Source of the DNA: Patiria miniata | Taxonomy: Eukaryota; Echinodermata; Asteroidea; Valvatida; Asterinidae | DNA length: 64,000 nt | Assembly: GCF_015706575.1 (NCBI RefSeq) | Contig: NW_024037063.1 | Coordinates: 10,106,927 to 10,170,926 of the forward strand | Direction: 5' to 3' | Part shown: one piece after another, positions 13,301 through 24,422 of the stretch | How positions within the stretch are numbered: position 1 is the first letter of the stretch | How the letters are laid out: each line of letters begins with the position of its first letter | Program-made: the position numbers and the translations under genes | The notes under the pieces: model-generated | Seen by the model: only the letters and a program-made list of their open reading frames with translations | Told to the model about the DNA's origin: nothing | The model's database searches: none

Positions 13301-16300
13301 GAAAGGGTCTATTTAGAGAGTTGCACCACTTTTCAATTGTGGTTTACGTGGCGTCATTTGTCACAGAGTGAAAGGCTATGGTTGCCTAAATAGACCCTTT
13401 CATAATATTGGTCACTGCTCAGTCAACCGTGAATGTAATGCCATGATCAGGGTGTCATTTTAAAGAGGTTGTGGAATGCTCGAAGACATTTCCGTCATTT
13501 TTTGGGTATATGTAGCCTAAGGTGTGATGAAATAAAAACAACTATTGTTTCTGTCATGAAATGAGTGCAAAGGGTACTTTTGAGAGCTATTTTTCAGGTC
13601 CTGTTTCGACCCGAACGTGCAATTTGTGTAAAAGTCGTCGTTGCTGGCAGCAAACAAAACACAGTAAATCGTGACGTAATAAACGGGACTCGTTTATGCT
13701 ACTCTGCATTGGGAGTCCTGTTTATTACGTCACGATTTACTGTGTTTTGTTTGCTGCCCGCAACGATGACTTTTACACAAATTGCATGTTTGGGTCGAAA
13801 CAGGCATGACAGGACTTGAAAAGCAGCTCTCAAAAGTACCTTTTGTACTCATTTTATGATAGAAACAATAGTCGTTTTTATTCCATCACACCTTAGGCTA
13901 CATTCCACATTCCACAACCTCTTTAAAGAGGAGATTCAACCCTAACAGAGGAGATCTCCCTTTGATTCACATGTGCCCTTCTTCTGTTCCAATTAGCAAT
14001 AATATCTTGGTTTCATTTTTTATCCACCCTGTATAAGATTACACCCTAACACCAGTGAATGGGCTAATTCCAGGCCATTATGTAGACCAGATGAACAAAG
14101 TGAATAGCCATACTTGAATAAATTGACTAGAATTTTATGTGCTCCAGATCTAGCTTTACATTGTAAATGTCATTCCATTGGCACGTAGCTGAAGACGAAT
14201 GTTTGTTGTTCCTTCTGTAGGGTTTGTGACCAGCTGTGTAGTGATAGGCGCTGCCACAGGAGAAATGGCGTTTCCCGTCATCGTAGGCAGGGTAAGTTAT
14301 AATCGCAATCAGAACCCACGCCAAGTCCCGCCGACGGTAACATCAAATCCATCACGCGCCGAAGCGCGTGCTCCAGGGGATTTTGCCGTTTATTAACTGC
14401 GCTGTGTTTGTGTAACCTGGTTCAAAACTGTTTCACCGGCCTCACAATTTAAGGTTCAGGATGGAAGTGCGAAACATGTCGTTAGCAACTAGTGTTGGCA
14501 TTGACGTTGGGAAAGACATGATAAATTATGAAGTCCCTAAGTTAGAGTTCAGAGAGCGCTGCATCACTGAGCATGATATGAATTCAATTTTACAAGTTAG
14601 CCTAAATAAATTTACAAGTTTTTCTTCAAATGAAACATGTTAATGAAAGGTTCATAAAAATACTAGTACCATTATACTGTTGTTGAATTACAAATTAAAA
14701 CAATTTCTTTAGACACTTTGTGAAACAATTATACCCGAGTCCAGCTAAAATTTGCCCCACCACAGCCCCCCCCCCCAAAAAGAAATGCATTATATTTTTT
14801 TTAAACTGAACTACATTCGGGTTTTTTCTTGAATTATTTTCTCAGTAGGTTTCCTTGCAATATGTCTTATATTGTTTCAAGTTGTTTGTGTCATTAGTAT
14901 GCTTCTTTTTGACAACATATATGTGCATATATTTGCATAAATTGAACTACTTGATTTTAATCCTTTGGATTTTGGCAGGTTTTTTCTCCTCACTCAGCTA
15001 TTCATCTTCTTATACTCTGTCAACCTTATCATTTTGTTGATTTCATCTTTATTTAGACTACCAATGTGCATAAATTTGCATAAAATATGCATAAATTTGA
15101 CCTGGTTTTCTGGACTCTTTGTTCTTGCTATAGGTTTTCTTCCCCATTCAGCCCTACATCTTCCTTATATTCTGTCAAGCTGTTAGTGTGGTTGGCATCA
15201 TTGTTCTCATAGTTCTGATAATCGTCGGTCATTTTCCAAAGACGGCACCCGGTAAGAAAAGTTGGTGTTTATTCCCCCCCCCCCCCCAAGGACTTTGTGT
15301 TTTGGTACAATTTGTCAATAAGCCATTCGCGAGTAACCTATACCCTTTGGGATTTACATTTGAAAAACATCTGGTACACTGACTTGCTCAGAATGCTTGG
15401 CACATTTTAACTTTGAATTCTCCAGACCAAAGACACTGTTGCTATATCACATGATTCGGGGCAAGCTCTTGCATAGTAACGTAAGAGACGCTCAGCACCA
15501 ATACATTGTTCACAATGGATAAGAATGGCACAAAGACACCAGACCATGCCGGAGCTGGGGGTTGCTAGCATAAGGCTTGCCCCGAATCACATGATATAGT
15601 AACACAGTTTCTTTGGTCGGGAGAATGCAAAGTTAAAACGTGCAAGGCATTGGATTAAGTCAGCGTTCCAGATTATATTCAAATTTAACTCGCAAATGGC
15701 TTATGTTTTCAGAGTTGTATAAGTTCATGATTTTTTTGGTTTTTGGTTTGTGTTGTAGGGCAGTCCGAGATTTTACTTGTGCCTTACATGTAATAAACGT
15801 ACCTTGACTCTTATTTTGTTTTTGGCTTTACTTTAAGTAAAAATACTGTTTGTGGTTTGCAAATGGCATTGACCAAAATTACGAAAAAACAAGCTTTTAG
15901 GAGCAAAAATCCTCTGGCTAATTTGGGGATGAGGAGTGAGGATTAAGCAAGCGGAAAGCCGGACTAATGAGAAAACGGTACTTCCCGGGGACAGCTTGCA
16001 AAGCTGGGATTAACCTTCTCACGAGACGGAGGCGAATGGCTGGGAGATGTCCTAACGTCTTCTCCAAGACGCAGCCGAGCCTGAGTGATGCCTTGTCAAG
16101 GGAAAACTCCCCAAGGTTCCGAGGTTTATTCTGTAAGCTGTGCTTTGGTGCAGATTACGGAGATGATGGACTGCACTGTCGTAAACACAATGACATTGGC
16201 TTCAGTGCTGCAGGGTTTTTACGTTTTTGGTTGTAGTTTTTTGAGAAAGAGAAACTGGCAGAAGAGTAAAGAAGATTTTGTGTGAATTATTCATACACGC

Positions 16301-18210
16301 ACACGTCAGTGGGAACGTGCAAGATGGCATGGTTTTATATACAAGTCCATTTTTTTTATGGGGGTTGGCATTTATCAGTATAAGTTTGGTGAATACTCTG
16401 ATTGCAGCGATTTTAAAAACACCTCTGTTTGGCCGCTTGAGAACCTACAAGAATGATCTGGACCTGAACGATCTGGACCCAAATTAAAGAAAATATTAGA
16501 AATATGTAGCAATTATCAAAATAAGTGCAAATGAGATATGTTATAGGCTGGTATTTTGGACATATTTGGTGAAAGTTTCATGTATATCCATTGTACAATT
16601 TTGAAGAAAAGCGCTAGCAAAGAACTCACGCTTAAACACTCTGACCACGGTTCCATGGTTCAACAAATTGATTGAAATCGCGTACTGATGTGAAGCAGTG
16701 TAATAACAAATAAAAACCTAGTCATGGTGACTGACTCACTTGAAGTTATTGACACATTTAAAAAAGGCAAAACCAATTATGTGTGCAGACTGCAAAATGA
16801 GCCTCTGGCTTCAATGAAAAAGGCATAACTCCTCACCACAGCCACTAATTTGAAAAATTCAAAATTCCTGTGGAAGACAAGGTAATAGCCAATTCATATG
16901 AAACACTCAGTTTTTTCTTTTCAAATATACTCTATTTGCCACAAACAAACGGTGAACTTGGGTCCATATCATTCCGACTCACCCTGCAGTCACTGTGATT
17001 GGCATGTGAAATGATTTTTTCTTTTTTGATTTTTTTAGTACCGCAGGAATTGATCCTATGCATTATAGATCTGCCAAACAGAAATACTCTTGATTTGCAG
17101 CACAATTGGGTCGACCATATTGAAACAAATACCCTATTTAGTTGTTTTGCAGTGGTATCTACACTGTGCAATAAAAACTTGAATGGCAGATCATCGTTGT
17201 TGTACCTAGTTGAGTCCATCACAAGTCCATCACAAATCCATTGCAAGTCCATCGCAAGTTTATCACAAGTCCATCACAAGTCCTCACAAGTCCTCAAAAG
17301 TCCTCAAAAGTCCATCGCAAATTCAACACAAGTCAATAACAAGCCCATCACAAGTCCATCGCAAGTCCGTCACAAGTTCATCGCAAGTTGATCACAAGTC
17401 CTTACAAGTCGATCACAAGTCCATCGCAAGTCCATCACAATTCCATCACAAGTTCATCACAAGTCCATCACAAGTCCATCGCAAGTCCTCACAAGTCCTC
17501 AAAAGTCCATCGCAAATTCAACACAAGTTAATAACAAGCCCATCACAAGTCCATCGCAAGTCCGACACAAGTTCATCACAAGTCGATCACAAGTCCTTAC
17601 AAGTCGATCACAAGTCGATCACAAGTCCATCACAAGTTCATCACAAGTCCATCACAAGTCGTCACAAGTCCATCCCAAGTCCAACACAAGTCCATCGCAA
17701 GTCCATCACAAGTCCATCGCAAGTCCATCACAAGTACAGTAATCCAGTCTCAAGTCGAGTCATAAGCTATACAAATGAACTGCACATTCCTTACAGTTAT
17801 TGTTCATCCCGTGTTACTTGTGACTGGACTTGTGAAAGGACTTGTGATTTACTTGCGATCAGACTTGTAATGGACTTGTGGATTAATTGTGACTGGTTTT
17901 GTGAAAGGAGTTGTGATTTACTTGTTTCAGGACTTTTGATAGACCGGCCTACAAAGCTGAGAATCATATTTAACATTTTTAATTTTGGATTTTTTGCTCA
18001 GCCGTTGTGCAGGCCCAGAATGCCTTCATGTGGTGTCGTGCCTGCTGCATCACCAGCAGGACCCAGGGGCCCATGGCCGACCACTCCAAGTACTTCACCA
18101 GCCTGGCCGACACCCAGAAGGCCTACCTGGTCGTCGGTTCCCCCGAACAGATCCCATTGGAGAAGATTCCCATCACCACGGCAACCCCGGAAGCCAAGAA
18201 GGAAACATGA
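4165..18210 (+). CDS. MFSD4-like major facilitator transporter, 3' half (six exons)
   Basis: Spliced exons 4165-4301, 8598-8774, 12274-12421, 14221-14291, 15134-15251 and 18002-18210 give 285 residues ending at TGA. All junctions are GT-AG and reading phases agree. The product matches the C-terminal half of MFSD4-type carriers (MFSD4A; MFSD4B/NaGLT1), including GRLLSIPIS, the glycine-rich FGLSLSSVYP helix and GAATGEMAFPVIVGR, covering about TM7-12, then a 68-residue hydrophilic tail. MFSD4A-type proteins are about 500 aa, so TM1-6 lie on exons to the left of the window. Family members are plasma-membrane solute carriers; the substrate cannot be read here, and A versus B paralogy is unresolved. 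The first exon starts with two bases that complete a codon from a missing upstream exon. Confidence 0.88.
4302..8597. other. Intron of the MFSD4-like gene
   Basis: Holds a 187-bp foldback (4550-4736) and otherwise AT-rich sequence with a few CG-rich pockets near 5885-5960 and 6890-6950. Copies of ACAAGTCCAT and its inverse occur at 7520-7690, resembling the 12-bp minisatellite at 17.2 kb. No exon seen. Confidence 0.6.
4550..4736. repeat. Short foldback with 14-bp perfect ends
   Basis: GGCAGAGATGCCAC at 4550-4563 is the exact inverse of GTGGCATCTCTGCC at 4723-4736. Several copies of TTCAGGTTTTT/CAGGCTTTTT lie inside. Probably a tiny inverted-repeat element. Confidence 0.6.
8598..8774 (+). CDS. 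MFSD4-like, visible exon 2
   Basis: Acceptor TTCTTCTAG|GCT and donor CTG|GTGAGT; phase 0 at both ends. Encodes 59 residues including FIFAYAMKNVAIKL and FALGRLLSIPISTK, the latter nearly invariant in MFSD4 proteins. Confidence 0.9.
9450..9677 (+). mobile_element. TTAA-ended MITE, family 1, copy 1
   Basis: Begins TTAACCAGTTCACGCC and ends GGCGCGAACTGCTTAA. The interior holds GATTATTTTGACAAGAA, GGAACGAGGCGCGGG, TTCCGGCCTCGCTCCCTGC and GCGTGTTTATCC. Three relatives lie at 20732, 23090 and 26266. TTAA at both ends is the hallmark of piggyBac-type insertion; no transposase is present. Confidence 0.75.
10519..12195. mobile_element. Two nested inverted-repeat elements
   Basis: An inner unit is bounded by CAGGGTTCTCCCCAGG (10755-10770) and its near-inverse GTGGGGAGAACCCTG (about 12024-12038), about 1.28 kb apart. 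An outer unit is suggested by TTCAGGAGGGTTCGACCC near 10519 and GTTGAACCCTGA near 12186, with DNA rich in CTAGCCCGC/GGGCTAG between. No transposase frame is intact. The inner boundary is clear and the outer one tentative. Confidence 0.5.
12274..12421 (+). CDS. MFSD4-like, visible exon 3
   Basis: Acceptor TTGCTTGCAG|ATG and donor ACAG|GTAATA; phase 0 in, phase 1 out. Encodes two hydrophobic helices: MGCFGALTLLVC, and VVFITSGVFGLSLSSVYPTV with an LSSVYP helix break. Confidence 0.88.
12422..14220. other. Intron of the MFSD4-like gene
   Basis: About half of it is the 897-bp palindromic element at 13135-14031, preceded by a C-run at 13030-13047. Nothing else recognised. Confidence 0.6.
13135..14031. 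mobile_element. Large palindromic DNA element, TA-flanked
   Basis: The ends GAGGGTGGATAAAAA and TTTTTTATCCACCCTG are inverted and bordered by TA. The two arms of roughly 440 bp mirror each other almost throughout: TTGCTAATTGGAACAGAAG appears near 13165 and inverted near 13982, and AACACAGTAAATCGTGACGT near the centre is inverted around 13720. A one-armed relative lies at 53266. Consistent with a Tc1/mariner-type foldback element without coding capacity. Confidence 0.75.
14221..14291 (+). CDS. MFSD4-like, visible exon 4
   Basis: Acceptor CCTTCTGTAG|GG and donor AGG|GTAAGT; phase 1 in, phase 0 out. Encodes G-F-V-T-S-C-V-V-I-G-A-A-T-G-E-M-A-F, the conserved TM11 segment of MFSD4 proteins with its G-x-G-E-M-like signature. 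Confidence 0.88.
14919..15060 (+). pseudogene. Decayed tandem copy of MFSD4-like exon 5
   Basis: An AG acceptor at 14977-14978 is followed by GTTTTTTCTCC...TCATCTTCTTATACTCTGTCAA, closely matching the intact exon start at 15134 (GTTTTCTTCCCC...ACATCTTCCTTATATTCTGTCAA). The intron just upstream is duplicated too: ATGTGCATATATTTGCATAAA here, ATGTGCATAAATTTGCATAAA at 15065. In the frame of the intact exon, the copy drifts out of register after the third codon, loses the IQPY helix sequence, and reaches TAG about 26 codons in. It is therefore a dead duplicate rather than a usable alternative exon, although weak inclusion cannot be excluded. Confidence 0.6.
15134..15251 (+). CDS. MFSD4-like, visible exon 5
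   Basis: Acceptor TGCTATAG|GTT and donor CCCG|GTAAGA; phase 0 in, phase 1 out. Encodes the last membrane helix, VVGIIVLIVLIIVGHF, ending KTAP before the cytoplasmic tail. Confidence 0.87.
15317..15704. mobile_element. Foldback DNA element
   Basis: AATAAGCCATTCGCGAGT at the left is mirrored by ACTCGCAAATGGCTTA at the right. Inside, GATTCGGGGCAAGC near 15455 is mirrored by GCTTGCCCCGAATC near 15578, and CACATGAT/ATCATGTG flanks it. No coding capacity. Confidence 0.65.
17205..17935. repeat. 12-bp minisatellite (ACAAGTCCATCA)
   Basis: Roughly 45 imperfect copies of a 12-bp unit run from 17205 to about 17745. The unit varies at CATCAC/CATCGC and drops to shorter forms (AAGTCCTCAA). From about 17815 to 17935 the same motif continues in the opposite orientation (TGGACTTGTGA). 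Because 12 is a multiple of three, several frames stay open for hundreds of codons; these are artefacts of the repeat, not genes. Confidence 0.85.
18002..18210 (+). CDS. MFSD4-like, last exon
   Basis: Acceptor TTTTGCTCAG|CC restores the frame from the phase-1 donor at 15251. Encodes a cysteine-containing hydrophilic tail (FMWCRACC...) ending ATPEAKKET and TGA at 18208-18210. Codon use is GC-rich compared with the flanking intron. A downstream AG at 18011-18012 would be out of phase and is not preferred. Confidence 0.85.
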
Positions 18211-20731
18211 TGAGCCATGACGGCTTCCACTCATATTTAGGCTTGGGCGACTCTGTGCCAAGAATCAAATACACTTGATTCCAAATTTTGAATTTGTACA
18301 TGTACCATGAGTTTTTCTTTTGAATCTTCTCTCCGTCTTGACGACTTCGTGCACAAATTCCCCCCTCAACAGTTACAAAAGAGAAAGTTGGGGGAGGCCA
18401 CTGGGAGGGGCTTTTGATAGACCTTTATCATGCCACCACCATTTCAGTCATGTTCCCTGTATCCAATAACAGTACTGAATGATAATGTATTTTGTACAAA
18501 AAGGAACCAGACTATTTTTCCTTCCAGCCTCACTTTAGTTACGTTGATTTGAATGGGTAAAAAAATCAAGATGGCCGCAACATGATAATGGTCTATTGCC
18601 GAAAGCGCCTGCCACTCACGTGAAGACGCTATGGACTTGTTTATATATTTTAGAAATGTCCATATAAGGCCAAAAAGAATTTGTTGTGTTGCCCTCATCT
18701 GGCCGACCCAAAAATTGGGAATTCTCTGGTCATTTTTTGTTACCACTTGGGGGAGGGGGGAATATATATAATCTTTAACCTTACCGTGACTGTTTCATTG
18801 TAATGCCTTAATTTTGAATATTGTTTCAAAAAGTACATACCTAAATGGAGTACACTTTGAATTTACCATAGTTTTTATGTGTAAACTAAGGTGTGATGTA
18901 CTGCAAAGATTGTAAAGGTGTGTACACAAATTCACATGAACATGTTCACAGTATAGTTAGCGCGGGCAGTACATTTAGCCTAAACGTTTTGGGCACATTA
19001 ATTGATAGAGGGAACTACATTAATAGGCCTAAGGCCATAAAAAAAAGGCTCCAGTTTCTGGTCCGAGGAGCGTTGCCGTAGCCATGCGCGTCAGCAAAAT
19101 TAAAAAGTTGGGTTTTTTTTTCAATGTAAGATGATGTCTCAAAACAGCCAAACTCACTGGTTAAAGCTTTATGTGGCCTCTCTGGGTTCCCATACATTTT
19201 GCACTAAATTTAGTCGGGCACCACTTACAGTCATCAGCCGACATTGGAAAAAAACAAATAAAATTAAATTAAAAATAGCCACATCGCCGCACCACTTTTT
19301 GGGCAAGCCCCTTACGAGAAACCGAAGACTAACGGAATGGAATGGAAGAAAGGGTCGGCCTATATGTGAACTAAATATATGTATTTTCCCCCCCCCCCCT
19401 CCAAAAAAGTGATCAACCGACCCTCCAGATGTTTTCATGTGAGAGCAACACAACAATTTTTTTTTTTTTGGCCTAAAAGTGATTCACTTGACAGTTCATA
19501 TGTAGATTTAAACATTTTGATTTTTTTTTGCTCAAAATCTTTGGCCATCCAAGCGTAACTCACATGTACATAATACGATGTATATCAGCTTGCCAGTTGA
19601 TCATATACCTTGTCCTTGATGGATTTATCAATACATGTAGCAAAGATCTGATTTTATCTTTCTAGGGAGCAACTGTTTCTTGTTCAAATCCCCTTCTATA
19701 AATGAGTCCTCTTGAAAGATATCTAGCATTGCACTGTTGAATATGTACTTGACTTTGTTCTCGACTTCAAACCGATCTCGACGTAAAAAAATTCCACCAC
19801 ACAAGTAACATTCCATCCCAGGTCAAAATATGAAGAATGTAAAAACAAAAAGTCACTATTTGGCCCTTAATTATGTATAACAATCATCAATATCCAGAAC
19901 AATTAATAATTGGCCATCTCTTGAGCTGAAGTATCTCTTATTCGATTCATCGAAGAACTGATACTTTGAAATCAGACTGTTGTCTATTTTTCAAAATTCC
20001 TAACGCCATCCCAAATGGAGACACTTAATATCGAATCATTTAGAGATCTCATTCATTTTGAAATCTGACTTATCAACTGCATTGTCCTTGTACATGTCTA
20101 ATGAAATAACTAAATCCCGCCTTTACCCCTATTTTGATCATAAGCTCCTCATCTTGACTAAGACCCCATATTCCATAATTTTATACAAATGTATAGAGAA
20201 AGCTTCCAGGAAAGAAGATTTTTGCACATGCGGGCATGCATTTCACTGGTGCAGTGTACTTTGTGTATTCTAACATGACCTCAACTACTGTAAAGAAAAA
20301 ATCTAAAGAGACGTCTTCCGTGGAACGCTTTACGACAAGAAACTGTCGACAAGTATTCACCTACATTTAGACAGGGAACAAAAAAATACCTCGACATGAT
20401 CTCAAGCTTCATAAAGCTGTAGCCTTAGTGACACCCTCCAGCTCTGGAAAATCCTTAACTTTTTAGAGATTTTGAAAGTTTTTGACTGAGTATTAACCAG
20501 AGTGCAGGTGACAGCTTTCTGGTGTCCCTGAGAAAAGCCATCACTTAACTAGAACATAATTATACCAAAGTGGTCCGATTGAGAGATCTATTTTTGTGAT
20601 TAAGGCCTACCTTGAAAAAAATTTTGTGAGGAAGAGGGTCGGGGACTGAAATGGAGGGAGTATACTTCCCCTTTATTTTGGAAAGTCTTCATGAAGCTAT
20701 TTATAAGTTCCTGGATATCTGGATATGTCTC

Positions 20732-20981
20732 TTAACCAGTTCACGCTGGGATTATTTTGACACGAACGGAACGAGGCGCGGGATTACTTTTCACTCGACC
20801 TCAAGCCATGGTGTTGAAGCCATCACCCTCGGGCAGCACACTCACATTTCTAGTCTCCCTCGCTGCGAGCGGGTCACTGACAGATATTTCCGGCCTCGAT
20901 CGCTGCGTGTTTATCTGTCATCCGTTCTGAATACCGCAAAACTTTTGCGTGTATACACGGCCTCCGGTGCGAACTGGTTAA
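20732..20981 (+). mobile_element. TTAA-ended MITE, family 1, copy 2
   Basis: TTAACCAGTTCACGCTGG at the left and GGTGCGAACTGGTTAA at the right are imperfect inverses ending in TTAA. The interior shares GGAACGAGGCGCGGGATTAC, GGCAGCACACTCAC and GCGTGTTTATCTGTCATCCG with the other copies. Confidence 0.8.
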
Positions 20982-21413
20982 TTGCATAACTTCTGCCCTT
21001 AAAGCTGTGTGTAACCCCTCCCCTTTTTTTGCCCACCACACGGAGCATGTGCATTATCTTTGAATTATATTATATTATATATTATATGCGCTATATTTCT
21101 TTGGAAGTTAAACTCTTTGCTTTGATTACTCCAAACAGCTAACAATGGTGATAGGTTGCTGGTATGTGTATCGGTTCAGTTCGTAACCATTTTTGTTACT
21201 TATTCCATCAAACATTGGCCATCATTTACTTAAGCAAAGAGTTGACAATGTTATGGCATCCAACATGTATAAATGAAATATGAATCAGTGCTTCTAAGTT
21301 TTCGTGAATTATTTTTTTTAATGAAGTATTGTTATAATCATGTTAAATAGTAAGTGCACATAACTGTAGATAATATCTGCAAGTAAGATTTTGAGGCTTG
21401 GGTGGAGTTACTA

Positions 21414-21672
21414 AATAATGAAAGGTTTGCGGAAACACCATGTGCAAATAATTTCTCAACTAAGAGAATGGTTCTGAAAAGAACCAGAGGTATAAACTCG
21501 ACGTTCTGGTCAGTATGCTCTGACTGTCTACATTCTACCGTCTACATTCTCCTGAAGACCGCCTACATTCTCCTGAAGACGGTCAGAGCATACTGACCGG
21601 AACGTCGAGTTTATACCTCTGGTTCTTTTCAGAACCATTCTCTTAGTTGTTTCCGCAAACCTTTTTATTATT
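21414..21672. mobile_element. Foldback element, tandem copy A
   Basis: Arms AATAATGAAAGGTTTGCGG... and ...CCGCAAACCTTTTTATTATT enclose nested inverted blocks (GAATGGTTCTGAAAAGAACC and GGTCAGTATGCTCTGAC with their inverses). The centre repeats CTACATTCTCCTGAAGACCG. Flanked by TAATATCTGCAAG on both sides. Confidence 0.8.
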
Positions 21673-21689
21673 TAATATCTGCAAGAACT

Positions 21690-21949
21690 AAATAATGAAA
21701 GGTTTGCGGAAACACCATGTGCAAATAATTTCTCAACTAAGAGAATGGTTCTGAAAAGAACCAGAGGTATAAACGCAACGTTCCGGTCAGTATGCTCTGA
21801 CCGTCTACATTCTACCGTCTTCAGTCTCCTGAAGACCGCCTACATTCTCCTGAAGACGGTCAGAGCATACTGACCGGAACGTCGAGTTTATACCTCTGGT
21901 TCTTTTCAGAACCATTCTCTTAGTTGTTTCCGCAAACCTTTTTATTATT
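21690..21949. mobile_element. Foldback element, tandem copy B
   Basis: Near-identical to copy A, with the same arms and centre. TAATATCTGCAAG occurs before copy A, between A and B, and after B. The pair therefore looks like one inserted element later duplicated in tandem with a period of about 277 bp. Confidence 0.8.
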
Positions 21950-23089
21950 TAATATCTGCAAGACAAATTATCTTTGACACAGACACCTTACATTAAGGTA
22001 TTTGTGTTAATGCATACAGAATGCTTTCCATTTAGGAAGTTTCGAAAAGGCCAACAAAATTTACATTTCGTGTTTTCTGTGTTGTGATTGCACAAAGTTT
22101 GGTAAAAGCACCAAATAAGTTGATCAGTACATCGAATGTATTCATTTGCACAGCGACTTATCAAAAGTATTGTTATGTATAAGAGTCTATTTTTGTTGCA
22201 TGAGGAATGCATTTTAGACATAGTATTACATTCATTAGGAAAACACTAGTCTGCAATTATTGTGAAATAAAAAAGTACATTACATCAGGACAATTACCGA
22301 AGTAAAACAATTTGAAAGAAAAGGCGGCGTGACACATACTATGTTTATTAGATGTAATTCGCTGTTTTTTGCTGGAGTGATTTTACTTGGAACCACATTA
22401 AGAGATACATGTACATCAAACGCCATATGTAAAATTGTTTTAAACAGGTTAATTTAGATTTTAGCTATCCTGTATTCATAAATATAAATATATTTATTTT
22501 GGTGCATTGTATATGTATATAATATGTCATATATGAACAGAGAAGGGTTTATTTTTGTGCACACAGCATGTTCGTGTGTTACTTGTAATATGAATTATGT
22601 ATTCGTGCATTGTATCAGTACTTTGGGTTTTTTTGTTAATGAGTTTTTAACCATTATATAATCAAAGGTAGATGTGGAATAAATTTGTGTTTTAATCTAA
22701 GGAGAATTGAGTTTTAACAAAGAAAAAAAAAGTGAAAGATAAAGTTAAACAGAACAGCAGGTCACAATTTTGTTAAGCGAAAAATCAATGAAATGCTGCA
22801 AATTTTGGAAGTCTACGCCGTGGGTGATCGGAAGTTGTTATGTGCCACAATTCCGTGGCCAAAACTGTGGTGGCCGAAGAGCGTGCAGCAATAGACGTGA
22901 GACACAATGACAGCATGCTTTGTTTATGTGTGCGCTTTCTAATGGGAGCTATGCTCCCATACGAAAGTAACAAATAAAGCATGACATAATTGTGTCTCAC
23001 TGAGGTCTATTGCGTCCTGGAATTTGTGTGTTACGGACAAAGCTGGTTACATCGGTTCCTTGCTCTATGCTTAAACTAAACTTCCCTTC

Positions 23090-23343
23090 TTAACCAGTTC
23101 ACGCCGGGATTATACTGACAAGAAGAACAAAACAAGGCGCAAGATTACTTTTCACTCGACCTCAAGCCAGGCGGGTTGAAGCCATCACCCTCGGGCAGCA
23201 CACTCATATTTCCGGCCTCGCTCGCTGCGAGCTGGTCGCCGACAATTATTTTCAGCCTCTCTCCCTGCGTGTTTATCTGTCATCCGTTCCAAAAACCGCA
23301 AAACTTTTGTATGTATACACAGCCTCCGGCGCGAACTGGTTAA
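23090..23343 (+). mobile_element. TTAA-ended MITE, family 1, copy 3
   Basis: TTAACCAGTTCACGCCGGG to GGCGCGAACTGGTTAA with TTAA at each end; the interior matches the copies at 20732 and 26266. Confidence 0.8.
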
Positions 23344-23603
23344 AAACAATTGAGACAGATATCCGTGTGTTTGCCGTCTAGAAATTTTTATAGTCTTCAC
23401 ATCTAGATAAATGTGTCTTTATTTTCATTGAGGTATGCTGAACAATTGTATTCTTGTTTATTTTTAGCCGTGGCGGCCATCTGCCCCACAATTTATCAGA
23501 ATAGTCAGAATCTTTTGGTCAGGTATCCAGGCTGCTGTTTAAATTACAAGAACAGAGTGGTGAATGACTTCGGCTGTGTTCAACAGTTTTGTTTCACTCT
23601 ATA

Positions 23604-23662
23604 CGGCTATGGCTAGATCAGCTCAATGGCTAGATCAGCTCACAATGGCTAGATCAGCTCAA
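23604..23662. repeat. Triple short tandem repeat
   Basis: ATGGCTAGATCAGCTCA occurs three times in succession, the second unit longer by a few bases. Confidence 0.75.
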
Positions 23663-24422
23663 TGTAAAATAGACATGGTCAAAGCCACTAGACATCTGAT
23701 TTGAAGTTGAACACATGCCTGATTTCAACTGGTGCAATTTAGACTGACTTCTATATACAGTCTGGTTTGATGTAGATTGCTGAACTTGAGGCAGGATACT
23801 AGACATATTTGAACTGTAGCAAAAGATTGATCCATTGTGCGCCACCCACTGTGCACAATTGGACAAAGGCGTGTGCGCCTCTGCAATGCCACACTGCCTA
23901 TTTCAATCGCGCGCATCATATGCATGTATGTGCATGCACGTCAGATTTTGTGCACGCATGTCGGAAATTTAAACTCAACTGTGATTGGCCAAAATACCAT
24001 TGGGTGAGGTTTAATGGTTCAATCTGTTGGCATTTCAATCAGGGTGACCGTTTTAGCCGATTTTCGGCTAGATCTGACAGATTTTTTGAAAAAAAAAAAG
24101 ACTATAGCAGAAAATCTAGCAGAATGAACATTTCAGCAGATTTCTTGCAGAATTCGGGAAAATCCGTGATCCTAGCAGACAGTTATAACATTTGTTTTGA
24201 ACAAGCTTCAATCATTTCAAACAAAGCCTTGAACAGTAGCGGGGACAGGCAGGCCAGTCTAAGTGGTTCCTTGACATCTATGACTACACAGTAATTAAAT
24301 TACTATAGACATTAGAAAGTCGGGCTAGACACATGCCACAAAATTTTTATTGTAAAATTTTGGGGTTTTTTTTAAGGAAAGTTGTTTTTTTTAGGAAATT
24401 TTATAACGTCTGCATGTGATTA

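Larger units (their letters stand above)
15252..18001. other. Last intron of the MFSD4-like gene
   Basis: Contains a foldback (about 15317-15704) and the 12-bp minisatellite (17205-17760 and inverted copies to 17935). A 69-codon frame ending at 16487 has one hydrophobic helix (GLAFISISLVNTLIAAIL), but no splice context or homology supports it as an exon. Confidence 0.55.

Noticed and set aside
16278-16487. Possible alternative last exon with a hydrophobic helix for the MFSD4-like gene
   Set aside because: The helix is suggestive, but there is no pyrimidine-rich acceptor in phase and no family similarity; the exon at 18002 fits the family better.
17205-17760. CRISPR-like array
   Set aside because: Units are contiguous without unique spacers, and the sequence is eukaryotic with spliced genes; it is a minisatellite.
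17210-18220. 336-codon plus-strand frame
   Set aside because: Its first two thirds translate the 12-bp minisatellite, which stays open because the period is a multiple of three; the rest overlaps the MFSD4-like last exon in the wrong frame.
23809-24294. 161-codon plus-strand frame
   Set aside because: No domain, biased composition and no conserved context; part of it runs into an AT-rich repeat-like stretch.
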